From Leptospira alexanderi serovar Manhao 3 str. L 60 (GTDB lineage Bacteria; Spirochaetota; Leptospiria; Leptospirales; Leptospiraceae), in assembly GCF_000243815.2 (NCBI RefSeq), contig NZ_AHMT02000017.1, positions 32,501 through 62,500 on the forward strand: a stretch of 30,000 nucleotides of DNA. Reading direction: 5' to 3'. The translations under genes and the position numbers were made by a program. Below the pieces are notes generated by a model. It ran no database searches and had not been told where the DNA came from. It saw only the letters and a list, made by a program, of their open reading frames with translations. The stretch's first letter is position 1; every line of letters begins with the position of its first letter. This document shows, one piece after another, positions 1 through 23,466 of this stretch.

Positions 1-61
1 CAGTAATAGACTTTTCTAATTTCCTACAGTCTCCTGATGATATATCCTTTGGGGACTTGGT

Positions 62-2145
<2,084 letters not shown>

Positions 2146-2211
2146 AAATTTAAGTATATTATAATTTTATTGAATATTGACATTTCGCTTGAGAGATCTT
2201 GCGTTTCAATT

Positions 2212-3630
<1,419 letters not shown>

Positions 3631-3636
3631 GTTGGG

Positions 3637-3655
3637 CAGGGACTTACAGTCCCTG
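3637..3655 (+). terminator. Hairpin just after fumC, probable terminator
   Basis: CAGGGACT, loop TAC, AGTCCCTG: a perfect 8-bp stem starting seven bases after the fumC stop. There is no T-run after it, so it may be a weak or factor-assisted terminator, or an mRNA 3' end stabiliser. Confidence 0.5.
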
Positions 3656-3686
3656 TAGCGTCCTAACACCTATCAAACCCTCGCCA

Positions 3687-3762
3687 CTAAAACGTGGGAA
3701 CTCCTACGTTTTATTACGAATTTATGGAATGATTTCTTTTCAGGTTTTGAGACAAACTCTAA
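3687..3762 (-). repeat. Degenerate dispersed intergenic repeat, copy A
   Basis: Read on the minus strand this stretch parallels 21031-21115. Both contain GAGTYTGTYYCAAAACCT at one end, AAAGAAATC and TTCGTRATAAAAC in the middle, and AGTTCCCACGTTTTAG at the other end. Similarity is clear but imperfect, so these are old copies of one intergenic repeat. No reading frame is preserved. Confidence 0.6.
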
Positions 3763-4178
3763 GATAATATTGCAAATCTAAATGTTCGGAATAGAATTTT
3801 GAAACGGAAGGGTTTCCAAAAATCCATTTTAAAAACTCTGCAATTAAATTTGATTATTTTTACATTATAATTTCATAATATATGAATGTCATTATAAATG
3901 AAGATAGGCCAGATTTCGTAGTTTTGCATCGTTTCGAAAAAAGTTCATTTTTAAGATAATTCGAATAAAAATATATTCTAAACTAAAATAAATTCGCAGT
4001 AAGAAGCCTATTTTATAAAAGTTAACCTTTTTCGCAAAATAATAAAATTAAATGTGTAACTCTCATATTTTTAGCCTTCAGAAATCAGAAGATAATCAAG
4101 TTCTATCTTCGCAAATATGGAGTCCCTATTTTTAGAGAAATTTTTCTAATTTTCTCCACGAACTCATGTTAAATCAAT
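3763..4178. other. Gene-free AT-rich spacer
   Basis: About 415 bases with no supported reading frame on either strand, no strong hairpin and no recognisable RNA gene. Very AT-rich. It separates the fumC block from the accessory island. Confidence 0.6.
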
Positions 4179-4279
4179 AGAGTTGTTGAAAAATTAATCC
4201 TCTGTCCATTTCTGCTTCATTGAAATGGGCATTTGAAGCGGTTTTGTTAAACTGAATCATGGAATTTTTCAACAACTCT
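4179..4279. mobile_element. 101-bp MITE-like element, copy 1
   Basis: The element starts AGAGTTGTTGAAAAATT and ends with its exact reverse complement (17-bp terminal inverted repeats). A second copy at 21364-21464 is identical except for one base (A at 4208, G at 21393). It encodes nothing. Inside are nested arms, CCATTTC/GAAATGG and GCTTCA/TGAAGC. AAT flanks both sides here, but AAT follows the second copy without preceding it, so a target duplication is not proven. It ends 11 bp beyond the stop of the small leftward gene at 4290. Most likely a non-autonomous element mobilised by an IS with matching ends. Confidence 0.75.
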
Positions 4280-4289
4280 AATGTATTTT

Positions 4290-4433
4290 TCAATTATTGG
4301 TTTTGTTTCTTTTTTCGAAAAATTGTAATGAATACCAAAATAAGCCTATCAAAATACCAATTAAAAACCAAATCAGAAGTGTCCAAAAAAAGGTATAACC
4401 GAAAACTAATACGATGATGTCGAAGGTTTTCAA
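4290..4433 (-). CDS. Tiny hydrophobic membrane protein (holin-sized)
   Basis: A 47-residue protein, too short for usual gene calling. It begins at a TTG that overlaps the stop of the DUF1353 gene by four bases (TTGA), an arrangement typical of translational coupling. Residues 5-40 are almost all hydrophobic (for example IIVLVFGYTFFW, then LLIWFLIGILIGLFW), enough for one long or two short membrane spans. The tail FFEKRNKTNN is short and polar. Its position next to a phage-type DUF1353 gene suggests a holin-like or other phage membrane protein, but size and hydrophobicity are the only support. The 101-bp repeat starts right after its stop. Confidence 0.55.
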   Translation of the reverse strand: MKTFDIIVLVFGYTFFWTLLIWFLIGILIGLFWYSLQFFEKRNKTNN

Positions 4434-4870
4434 GGCGCTGTTTCCCATTCTTTAGCTTCATCTTTCGGTTTTGCAGAAGATTCGCCGAACCAGCGAACGA
4501 ATTTATATACATATGTCGCTCTAAAAAAATTCATGCCGTCTTCTAAGCAAATTTTTCTAAGAAGTTGATCTGCATTTTCTCGATATTTTATCCGATCCAA
4601 TTTTTCCTCACGCATTAACTGATATAAGGCGTCATGAATAAGGGAAGCACGTATAAAAGTTTTTGTATCTATCGCCGGGCCGCTAGGACCATCCCAAGCG
4701 TATCCGGCGTCGATATTCAATAAACCCTCCCGATTTAGATTCACAAAAACTTTTACTCCTGTAATTCCGATTTGAATCGGCGTATTGGTTATGATCGTTG
4801 TTTGAAAACTACAAGGTTTTACGAGCTGGTATTTATAGTTCTTTAGATTTTTATATACGATATGATCCAT
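4430..4870 (-). CDS. DUF1353 family protein, phage-associated
   Basis: A 146-residue protein with the DUF1353 signature: an N-terminal beta region, then AGYAWDGPSGPAIDTKTFIR (about residues 76-95), then SLIHDALYQLMR. These Trp-Asp-Gly-Pro-Ser and His-Asp motifs are the family hallmark. DUF1353 proteins are common in tailed-phage and prophage genomes, often near tail or lysis genes, and no activity is established as far as I know. A GGAAGAAGGA ribosome site precedes the ATG. It is the upstream partner of the 47-residue membrane protein with a 4-bp overlap. It marks the left part of the prophage-like island and is separated from the rest of the cassette by the 177-bp inverted-repeat element. 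Confidence 0.85.
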   Translation of the reverse strand: MDHIVYKNLKNYKYQLVKPCSFQTTIITNTPIQIGITGVKVFVNLNREGLLNIDAGYAWDGPSGPAIDTKTFIRASLIHDALYQLMREEKLDRIKYRENADQLLRKICLEDGMNFFRATYVYKFVRWFGESSAKPKDEAKEWETAP

Positions 4871-4918
4871 TTTTTCCTTCTTCCTCGCTTTTTTGGAGAT
4901 CCGAAAGTTTTCAAATAT

Positions 4919-5095
4919 TTACTACTCGGACGCATGAAAATGATACTCGAAAATAAGCGGTCGGTTTTGCAAAAGTACAACGGTTCTCAAAAATTAAGTC
5001 AAATCTAGAAATCTCGACTTTTTAGAGGAATATTCCAACATTCTAATTTTCGAAATAGTTTATCATAGTATTTTATTCATGCGTCCGAGTAGTAA
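4919..5095. mobile_element. 177-bp segment bounded by 20-bp perfect inverted repeats
   Basis: TTACTACTCGGACGCATGAA at 4919-4938 recurs as its exact reverse complement at 5076-5095. Weaker complementarity continues inward (CGAAAAT against ATTTTCG). No reading frame lies between. The right end is only six bases from the stop of a broken gene, and the left end sits in the DUF1353 upstream region. This looks like a small non-autonomous transposable element. A giant regulatory hairpin is less likely given the 137-base interior. Confidence 0.6.
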
Positions 5096-5101
5096 CTACA
5101 A

Positions 5102-5435
5102 TTATACGATATTCTCCACGGCTTCTATTTTTATTTCGGCTTCGTTTGGAACAATGTACAAACGTTTCGAGAGGGTCTGCTCTTTATTCAATTCAAGTTT
5201 TATTTTCAAGTAAACTCTGTTTAGCTTAGAAACAAGACGGTTGAATTTTTCCAAAAGATCATTTTGCGTAAGAATTTTTTCATAAAACTTTAAACTTTGC
5301 GGTTTCTTTGATTTTTACAGAATTTTACGAAGTTTTAAAATTCCAGTCGCTAGTTTGCCTGCGCTATATATCTATGCGATTATTCGGCAAGTTGATTGAA
5401 TTGGCTTTGTTAACCGAATCCTTTAATTTCGACAT
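5102..5435 (-). pseudogene. Broken small gene of the prophage-like cassette
   Basis: An ATG at 5435 with a strong AGGA ribosome site (six-base spacing) opens MSKLKDSVNKANSINLPNN and then meets a TAG at 5364. Shifting one base continues a natural-looking protein (SAGKLATGILKLRKIL), which meets a TAA and then goes on in the same frame through [20 protein letters not shown] to a final stop at 5102. Together these give about 110 residues with one frameshift and one nonsense change. The total of 334 bases is not a multiple of three. The start overlaps the upstream 57-residue gene by 26 bp. I do not recognise the product. Decay is inferred from frame-by-frame reading. Confidence 0.5.
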
Positions 5436-5583
5436 TATTCTTCCTATTTCGATCTTTTGGAATCGTGCCCATAGTGATTCCGTTAGACGAAAGAGAAAAA
5501 ATCGTAACGGAAACAATCTTCTTCGTAGGAACTTTTTTCTTACTATTTTGAACGTTTACTTTTATCGATTTTTGTTCTGCCAT
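5410..5583 (-). CDS. Small basic protein of unknown function
   Basis: A 57-residue protein starting MAEQKSIKVNVQNSKKK, with a good ribosome site (CTGGAGAATCTAAA before the ATG). It is strongly basic at both ends, with a short beta-like centre (KIVSVTIFSLSSNGITMGTI). It sits 35 bp after the stop of the 151-residue gene and overlaps the start of the next broken gene, as expected for a cassette member. No family recognised. A nucleic-acid-binding role would fit the charge but is a guess. Confidence 0.55.
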   Translation of the reverse strand: MAEQKSIKVNVQNSKKKVPTKKIVSVTIFSLSSNGITMGTIPKDRNRKNNVEIKGFG

Positions 5584-5618
5584 TTTAGATTCTCCAGATT
5601 AACTTTTCGATTTTGCTT

Positions 5619-6074
<456 letters not shown>

Positions 6075-6084
6075 AATTCTAATT

Positions 6085-6264
6085 TTATACCGATGTTTTG
6101 GGTTCTTCTGGTGTAGTATTGCCTATATCGTTCGAATTAAGGGAACGAATTTCATTTGAAAGAAGGATTAAAGGCTTGAAATTTTCGATCAAACATTCCT
6201 CGCAAAGGTCAGTTTGGCGCATTGATTCTTTTTGGTTGCATTGAATACATAAGTTAGTCATCAT
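6085..6264 (-). CDS. Small double-CxxC putative zinc-binding protein
   Basis: A 59-residue protein starting with tandem ATGs ([13 protein letters not shown]) behind an AAGGAG ribosome site. Two CxxC pairs, CIQC near residue 6 and CEEC near residue 22, are spaced like a small treble-clef or zinc-ribbon fold. The C-terminal half ([20 protein letters not shown]) is a short helix and polar tail. It lies between the 101- and 151-residue genes and is transcribed with them. Small zinc proteins are common in phage early regions, but I cannot assign a partner or function. Confidence 0.65.
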   Translation of the reverse strand: MMTNLCIQCNQKESMRQTDLCEECLIENFKPLILLSNEIRSLNSNDIGNTTPEEPKTSV

Positions 6265-6266
6265 AG

Positions 6267-6600
<334 letters not shown>

Positions 6601-6604
<4 letters not shown>

Positions 6605-6840
6605 AATGAAATTCTCCTGTTTTTTCGTTTATCGTAGAAACGCGTTAAGCAAATAGTACGATACGGAACATTCCATTTTTTGAATACCTCTCCGATTTCT
6701 GCATAAGACTGTTGTCCATTTAAACTTTTCGAAAGGTGATCGTAATTCACTTCCGCTTCCTTTGCGAACTTAGAGAGGGTTTTCATTTCTAATGTGATAC
6801 AAATGAAATCTTTGTATTCGTTTCCGTTAATGATGATCAT
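6601..6840 (-). CDS. Small HTH protein, first gene of the leftward cassette
   Basis: A 79-residue protein starting MIIINGNEYKDF at 6840 behind an excellent AAAGGAGG ribosome site. An upstream start at 6912 is open but lacks this site. The stretch MKTLSKFAKEAEVNYDHLSK followed by SLNGQQSYAEIGEVFKKWNV reads as a compact XRE-like helix-turn-helix. It is the first product from the promoter at about 6953-6981, opposite the CI-like repressor, the position that Cro or Ner holds in temperate phages. The Cro-like role is inferred from position and fold-like pattern, not from recognised homology. Confidence 0.65.
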
Positions 6841-6952
6841 CGAGCCTCCTTTTTGTGATTGCGATTTCACTTTCATTTGCGAGTTTTGGTCGTGCAAAAG
6901 ACCGAACTCCATTTCGAAATCGATTTTGACGAGTTTCGCCCCGTGTCAAATG

Positions 6953-6981
6953 ACCATACGTCTAAAATGTATTTTTGTCAA
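6953..6981 (-). promoter_or_regulatory. Promoter of the leftward cassette
   Basis: On the minus strand: TTGACA (6976-6981, perfect -35), a 17-base spacer, then TATGGT (6953-6958, fair -10). Operator O1 lies inside the spacer and touches the -10, so a bound repressor would block the promoter. The leader to the first ATG is about 105 bases. Confidence 0.55.
6956..6972. promoter_or_regulatory. Operator O1 (near-palindrome)
   Basis: ATACGTCTAAAATGTAT, a 17-base imperfect dyad that matches O2 (6989-7005) at 16 of 17 positions. Its outer arms ATAC/GTAT are symmetric. It overlaps the leftward promoter. Likely bound by the adjacent repressor. Confidence 0.55.
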
Positions 6982-6988
6982 TGATTTA

Positions 6989-6999
6989 ATACGTTTAAA

Positions 7000-7005
<6 letters not shown>
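6989..7005. promoter_or_regulatory. Operator O2 overlapping the repressor start codon
   Basis: ATACGTTTAAAATGTAT, symmetric at all but two arm positions and the central base. Its centre is 33 bp from the centre of O1, about three helical turns, so dimers would bind on the same DNA face. The ATG of the repressor at 7000 lies inside it, which suggests autoregulation. Confidence 0.55.
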
Positions 7006-7744
<739 letters not shown>

Positions 7745-7893
7745 TGTGATGAAATTTCAGTAACCCGTCTGTAGTTGAGATTTCTTGTATAATCCTTGAG
7801 AATTTTCATTCCATTTTGAAGTGTCATTTTGGGGAATTATGAGTTGTTTTTAAGATAAGTCAGAACAAGAGGAATTTTGGTAAGTAAAAATGT

Positions 7894-7907
7894 GGTATAT
7901 CGATACC
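7894..7907. promoter_or_regulatory. Small dyad upstream of the excisionase-like gene
   Basis: GGTATATCGATACC: GGTAT and ATACC arms around four bases, 65 bp before the GTG of the excisionase-like gene. It could be a regulator site. It differs from the ATAC-GTAT operators in arm order. The rest of 7745-7971 shows no gene apart from a 12-codon reading frame (7933-7971) that ends directly at that GTG. Confidence 0.25.
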
Positions 7908-7971
7908 TTTTCTTCTTCGATGTATTTTTTCTATGGACGAAATCGAAACAATTATTTGGGACTTTTTTTAA

Positions 7972-8274
7972 GTGTCAAAACATTACACTATGTTTGTAAT
8001 CAGTGGTAATACAAGAAAAGGATCTTTGCTGAAAAATGCTCAATTTTCTGATTCGGAAAAAGAAAATCCGATTCGAGAAGTTTCTTCTGCAAAGGATAAA
8101 ACTCAAGCTTTAAAAGCAAAAGAAGCCGCTCGGTATTTAAATCTTTCCGTAAGGACTTTCAATCAGTACGTAATCGATCACGAGATTCCGTTTATACAGT
8201 GGAGTCCCCGTGTTCGAAGATTTATGATTGGCGATTTGGATAAGGTCGTCCTTTCCCGTAAGACAAAAAAATAA
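7972..8274 (+). CDS. Excisionase-like HTH (HTH_17) DNA-binding protein
   Basis: A 100-residue protein. The C-terminal half fits the excisionase/MerR-like winged HTH: QALKAKEAARYLNLSVRTFN (about residues 44-63), a short wing, then WSPRVRRFMIGDLDKVV. This family binds DNA to direct recombination or to control neighbouring genes. The N-terminal 40 residues are polar and probably disordered. The start is uncertain: GTG at 7972 follows directly on the stop of a 12-codon frame and has only a distant GGGA, while ATG at 7990 (MFVISGN) is an alternative. No integrase is found in the window, so an excision role cannot be tied to a partner here. Confidence 0.75.
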   Translation: MSKHYTMFVISGNTRKGSLLKNAQFSDSEKENPIREVSSAKDKTQALKAKEAARYLNLSVRTFNQYVIDHEIPFIQWSPRVRRFMIGDLDKVVLSRKTKK

Positions 8275-8348
8275 ATTTATTAATTGTTTGTTTTCTTTGC
8301 GCAAGGAGAGCGAATTTTTTTACCCACTCATTTGAAAAATTAGAAGCA

Positions 8349-8383
8349 GAACGGACGGAGTGAATTCCGTTCCGTTCTTTATT
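8349..8383. terminator. Bidirectional intrinsic terminator
   Basis: GAACGGACGGA, loop GTGAAT, then TCCG-T-TCCGTTC: an 11-bp stem with one bulged T, followed by TTTATTT on the plus strand and ATTTTT a few bases beyond the stem on the minus strand. It lies 75 bp after the excisionase-like gene and two bases beyond the stop of a minus-strand frame at 8379, so it may serve both. Confidence 0.6.
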
Positions 8384-8505
8384 TCAAAAAGAACTTATTC
8401 TTTGCTTCCAATCGGAAGTGATTGAGCAGTTGTGCGGGTTGTCTTTTATCTGCTTGCTTTGTCTGTTCTTTCGATTTTTTTCCAGATTTGCTAAAACTTC
8501 TTCAT
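8379..8505 (-). pseudogene. Possible small Lys-rich gene with a one-base shift
   Basis: On the minus strand, ATG at 8505 gives MKKF then a stop. One T fewer in the TTTT run would continue as SKSGKKSKEQTKQADKRQPA then QLLNHFRLEAKNKFFLK, ending at 8379 right at a strong terminator hairpin. Codon choice and the well-placed terminator argue for a real but broken small basic protein. There is no ribosome site, so the call is tentative. Confidence 0.3.
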
Positions 8506-8549
8506 TTCGATAGTGGATTGTTTTTTATGAAGCTGTAGGAACCTTGTAT

Positions 8550-8720
8550 TTGGGAAAAAGAATCAGCGAAAATCCGAATTCTAAAAAATGGATTTTAGAT
8601 GATCTTTTGGATCAATTCAAAGAATCTAAAAATTCAAATAAAATATCTTTGTCTGATTTAAAGTGCAGGCCAGGCATTATGAATTTTTTCCTTTTTCAGA
8701 AAAATGTTTCTGAATTTTAA
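8550..8720 (+). CDS. Small protein of unknown function, possibly a gene remnant
   Basis: A 56-residue frame from TTG at 8550, with AGGA nine bases upstream (a TTG at 8544 is the alternative). It reads GKRISENPNSKKWILDDLLD, then QFKESKNSNKISLSDLK, then a hydrophobic NFFLFQ near the end. The first 40 residues have the character of a real soluble protein and the tail looks improvised, so it may be the front part of a truncated gene. No family recognised. Confidence 0.4.
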   Translation: MGKRISENPNSKKWILDDLLDQFKESKNSNKISLSDLKCRPGIMNFFLFQKNVSEF

Positions 8721-8955
8721 AACAAAGATGTATATAATTTTAATATTCAAAACTATGATTGTTTTGATCGGAACGAATGTTTTTCAAAATACCTTTTGTT
8801 TTTTAGTGTCGCATGCAAATACGTTCTCGAAGATTGAAATTCTTTCTAATCTGGAATTTGAAACGATTCAAATGAATGACTTGGAAGTTTTGGGGATCAT
8901 TGTTATGACTGTAAAATTCCTCGTATATTTTATTGAAACCACGGTTTTACTTTAA
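8704..8955 (+). CDS. Doubtful small membrane protein
   Basis: An open frame of 83 residues with two hydrophobic stretches (MYIILIFKTMIVLIGTNVF and LGIIVMTVKFLVYFIE). It overlaps the end of the previous frame and has no ribosome site at either possible ATG (8704 or 8728). It may be a small membrane protein or chance in AT-rich DNA. Listed because nothing else explains the region. Confidence 0.3.
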   Translation: MFLNFKTKMYIILIFKTMIVLIGTNVFQNTFCFLVSHANTFSKIEILSNLEFETIQMNDLEVLGIIVMTVKFLVYFIETTVLL

Positions 8956-9040
8956 GAAGCAAAATTTTACAATCGAGTTTAAATCTATTCGAAATTAACA
9001 ATCGAATAAAAAAGCGCGAAGTAGATTAGATAATTTTTAA

Positions 9041-9075
9041 CCCTGATACTGTAATCGATTAAAACAGCATCAGGG
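9041..9075 (-). terminator. Hairpin downstream of loa22
   Basis: CCCTGAT and ATCAGGG form a 7-bp stem, extended inside by CTGT/ACAG around one mismatch. It starts 15 bases beyond the loa22 stop. The minus-strand continuation is TTAAAAATT and not a clean T-run, so termination is likely but not certain. Confidence 0.55.
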
Positions 9076-9089
9076 AAATTTATTTAGGA

Positions 9090-9679
<590 letters not shown>

Positions 9680-9717
9680 TTCTTTCCTTCCTTAGAATCT
9701 TAAGGGGTTTTGGTTTC

Positions 9718-9730
9718 AATGTGTCACATT
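9718..9730. promoter_or_regulatory. Perfect 13-bp palindrome upstream of loa22
   Basis: AATGTGTCACATT: AATGTG and CACATT around one base, 41 bp before the loa22 ATG and 38 bp before the divergent RluA-type gene. The size and position suit a dimeric regulator. It resembles TGTGA-type half sites, but I cannot name a binder. Confidence 0.35.
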
Positions 9731-9767
9731 AAGGTTTAGGAAGGAAAATGGAAACTTTTTTTTTAGA

Positions 9768-11565
<1,798 letters not shown>

Positions 11566-11590
11566 TTTTGTTTTTCCTCCTTGAGCAATT

Positions 11591-14259
<2,669 letters not shown>

Positions 14260-14318
14260 TTGGCCTGGAATTGGGGACAAGAGAGAAATCGTCTCTAAGG
14301 AAAGAAAAGGAGCCTTTT

Positions 14319-15445
<1,127 letters not shown>

Positions 15446-15449
15446 GGAT

Positions 15450-15474
15450 TCATCCATGTTATGGATCGTTTTTT
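15450..15474 (+). terminator. Intrinsic terminator after the inositol monophosphatase gene
   Basis: ATCCAT, loop GTT, ATGGAT, then C-G and six T's: a textbook short stem and T-run starting seven bases beyond the stop. It separates this operon from the convergent glycosyltransferase operon. Confidence 0.75.
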
Positions 15475-15500
15475 CGGTCTGCGGAAAAACGAGAAGTCTC

Positions 15501-19912
<4,412 letters not shown>

Positions 19913-19925
19913 ACTCAAAAAGGGG

Positions 19926-19987
<62 letters not shown>

Positions 19988-19988
19988 T

Positions 19989-20951
<963 letters not shown>

Positions 20952-20967
20952 AATACTGCCTCTCATT

Positions 20968-20984
20968 TGTAAATTGAATTTACA
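20968..20984. repeat. Perfect 17-bp palindrome after rmd
   Basis: TGTAAATT, G, AATTTACA: 16 bases beyond the rmd stop. AT-rich, no T-run. It may be a weak terminator or an operator-like site. Confidence 0.4.
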
Positions 20985-21030
20985 GTTATTAGCCGAATTC
21001 TCCATTTACTTCTGCGTTTTGTTTTTATAC

Positions 21031-21115
21031 ACAGAGTCTGTTCCAAAACCTTAAAGAAATCCGCTACAATCATTCAACAAGTTCGTGATAAAACACAAAA
21101 GTTCCCACGTTTTAG
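21031..21115 (+). repeat. Degenerate dispersed intergenic repeat, copy B
   Basis: The sense counterpart of 3687-3762: it starts ACAGAGTCTGTTCCAAAACC, has AAAGAAATCC and TTCGTGATAAAAC, and ends AGTTCCCACGTTTTAG. Short relatives of its first 20 bases are at 23877-23897 and 27416-27437. The rest of 20952-21526 shows no gene, apart from the palindrome and the 101-bp element. Confidence 0.6.
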
Positions 21116-21363
21116 ATGTCAGTTTTAGTTGATAGTGTAGCGTTCTAGAAAAATTGTCAGGAAGAGGTAATAGGTTATTTTATTCTTCATTGCGCTTCTT
21201 GAATCCTGATTTAGGACTTTATAAGAAGTTAATGTAAAGTGCTATCCATTCCAAAAACGTTGTAAGTCGGATAAGTTTTTAGATAAAAAATAAATTCTCT
21301 TCTATATCCTATAAGATTGATTTTCTACCTTTTGTAAAATTATGTTTTATTTCTTTTTTCAAA

Positions 21364-21464
21364 AGAGTTGTTGAAAAATTAATCCTCTGTCCGTTTCTGC
21401 TTCATTGAAATGGGCATTTGAAGCGGTTTTGTTAAACTGAATCATGGAATTTTTCAACAACTCT
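21364..21464. mobile_element. 101-bp MITE-like element, copy 2
   Basis: Identical to 4179-4279 except G at 21393, which turns one base pair of the inner CCATTTC/GAAATGG arm into a G-T wobble. The 17-bp terminal inverted repeats AGAGTTGTTGAAAAATT and AATTTTTCAACAACTCT are intact. It sits in the same orientation, 62 bp beyond the stop of the leftward SanA-like gene. Left flank AAA, right flank AAT. Confidence 0.75.
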
Positions 21465-21526
21465 AATATTTTGAAACACTGGATAACGATTCGTAAAATC
21501 TAAATCGAAAATCGGATTATAAAATT

Positions 21527-22219
21527 TTAAAGTACTGAGCCTTTCCAAGTTTTAACGCCGCTTCCTTCGATTGGGAACGGATTACCCAGATATTTCGGAT
21601 TCGTCTTGAATAAATTCATGTCGATCCAGGCAAGGGTTCTTGCGAAAAATTCTCTGAATCGACTGAAGGGTCCACTTGTATAAATTTTTCGATCCGATTC
21701 GAAAGCTTGAAATCTAAGACCGATTTTATTCGCAAGAAAAGCGGCCCGAGGTTGATATACTTTCTGACTAACAAAGATCAGATCTTTTATCTGAAAAATT
21801 TCTTTTGCACGAACCAATGTGTCTAACGTTCTAAAGCCTGCATGATCGACAAATATATCCTTTTCGTTCACTTCGTTTTTAAGAATGTAAAGCAACATCG
21901 GTTTTACTTCGTTATAGTAAATCGAACCGTTATCTCCCGAGAGGAGAATCTTTTTTACTTTTCCCTGATGATACAGTTCCAGAGCACAGTCCAACCGATC
22001 TTTTAAAATGGCGGAAGGTTCGTTTTTGTAGACTGAAGCCCCGGGAACTATGGCTACTGTGGCGAATCTTGCGGATCTGTGATTCTGAAATTTCTCCGTG
22101 CGAAAATATAACTCTTCGAAACTGAAATCGATCGCGATCGGGGGCGCTGCAATGACGCAAAAGACGAAAAGACTTCGGATATAAAATTTGGATTTTTTGA
22201 GAAAACTTAAGTCAAACAC
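21527..22219 (-). CDS. SanA/YdcF (DUF218) family membrane protein
   Basis: 230 residues. A single N-terminal membrane anchor (SLFVFCVIAAPPIAI) is followed by a periplasmic DUF218 domain with the SanA pattern: AIVPGASVYKNEPSAILKDR, LYHQGKVKKILLSGDNGSI, VDHAGFRTLDTLVRAKEIF and SQKVYQPRAAFLANKIGL. SanA of enteric bacteria affects envelope barrier function and vancomycin exclusion, and no enzymatic reaction is established. The start is a GTG at 22219 without a clear ribosome site, so a slightly different start is possible. It is divergent from the Spy-like/ECF unit. Confidence 0.85.
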   Translation of the reverse strand: MFDLSFLKKSKFYIRSLFVFCVIAAPPIAIDFSFEELYFRTEKFQNHRSARFATVAIVPGASVYKNEPSAILKDRLDCALELYHQGKVKKILLSGDNGSIYYNEVKPMLLYILKNEVNEKDIFVDHAGFRTLDTLVRAKEIFQIKDLIFVSQKVYQPRAAFLANKIGLRFQAFESDRKIYTSGPFSRFREFFARTLAWIDMNLFKTNPKYLGNPFPIEGSGVKTWKGSVL

Positions 22220-22385
22220 AGGATTGAAAATCTGGCAAAATCAAGAAGCTTTTTTTGATAGGCTACAAGACAAATTTCAAAGGAGAAAATTCTTTTTTTC
22301 TTTTCAACGGCTTTGAGCGGAAAAAATCTTCGAAATAGGAAATAAACTTTTGAACCACGGGTCCTATTGATTGAGTAGAAATCTC

Positions 22386-22937
<552 letters not shown>

Positions 22938-22944
22938 GGTATTC

Positions 22945-23454
<510 letters not shown>

Positions 23455-23466
23455 GATTAAGTCAGC

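Noticed and set aside
4179..4279. Assigning the 101-bp element to a named insertion-sequence family
   Set aside because: The ends resemble several IS termini with GTTGTTGAAAAA-like sequence, but without a database comparison the parent cannot be named.
22352..22385. ECF-type promoter (GAACC -35) before the Spy-like gene
   Set aside because: The -35-like GAACC is present, but the -10 region is not convincing and the start would fall almost on the ATG.
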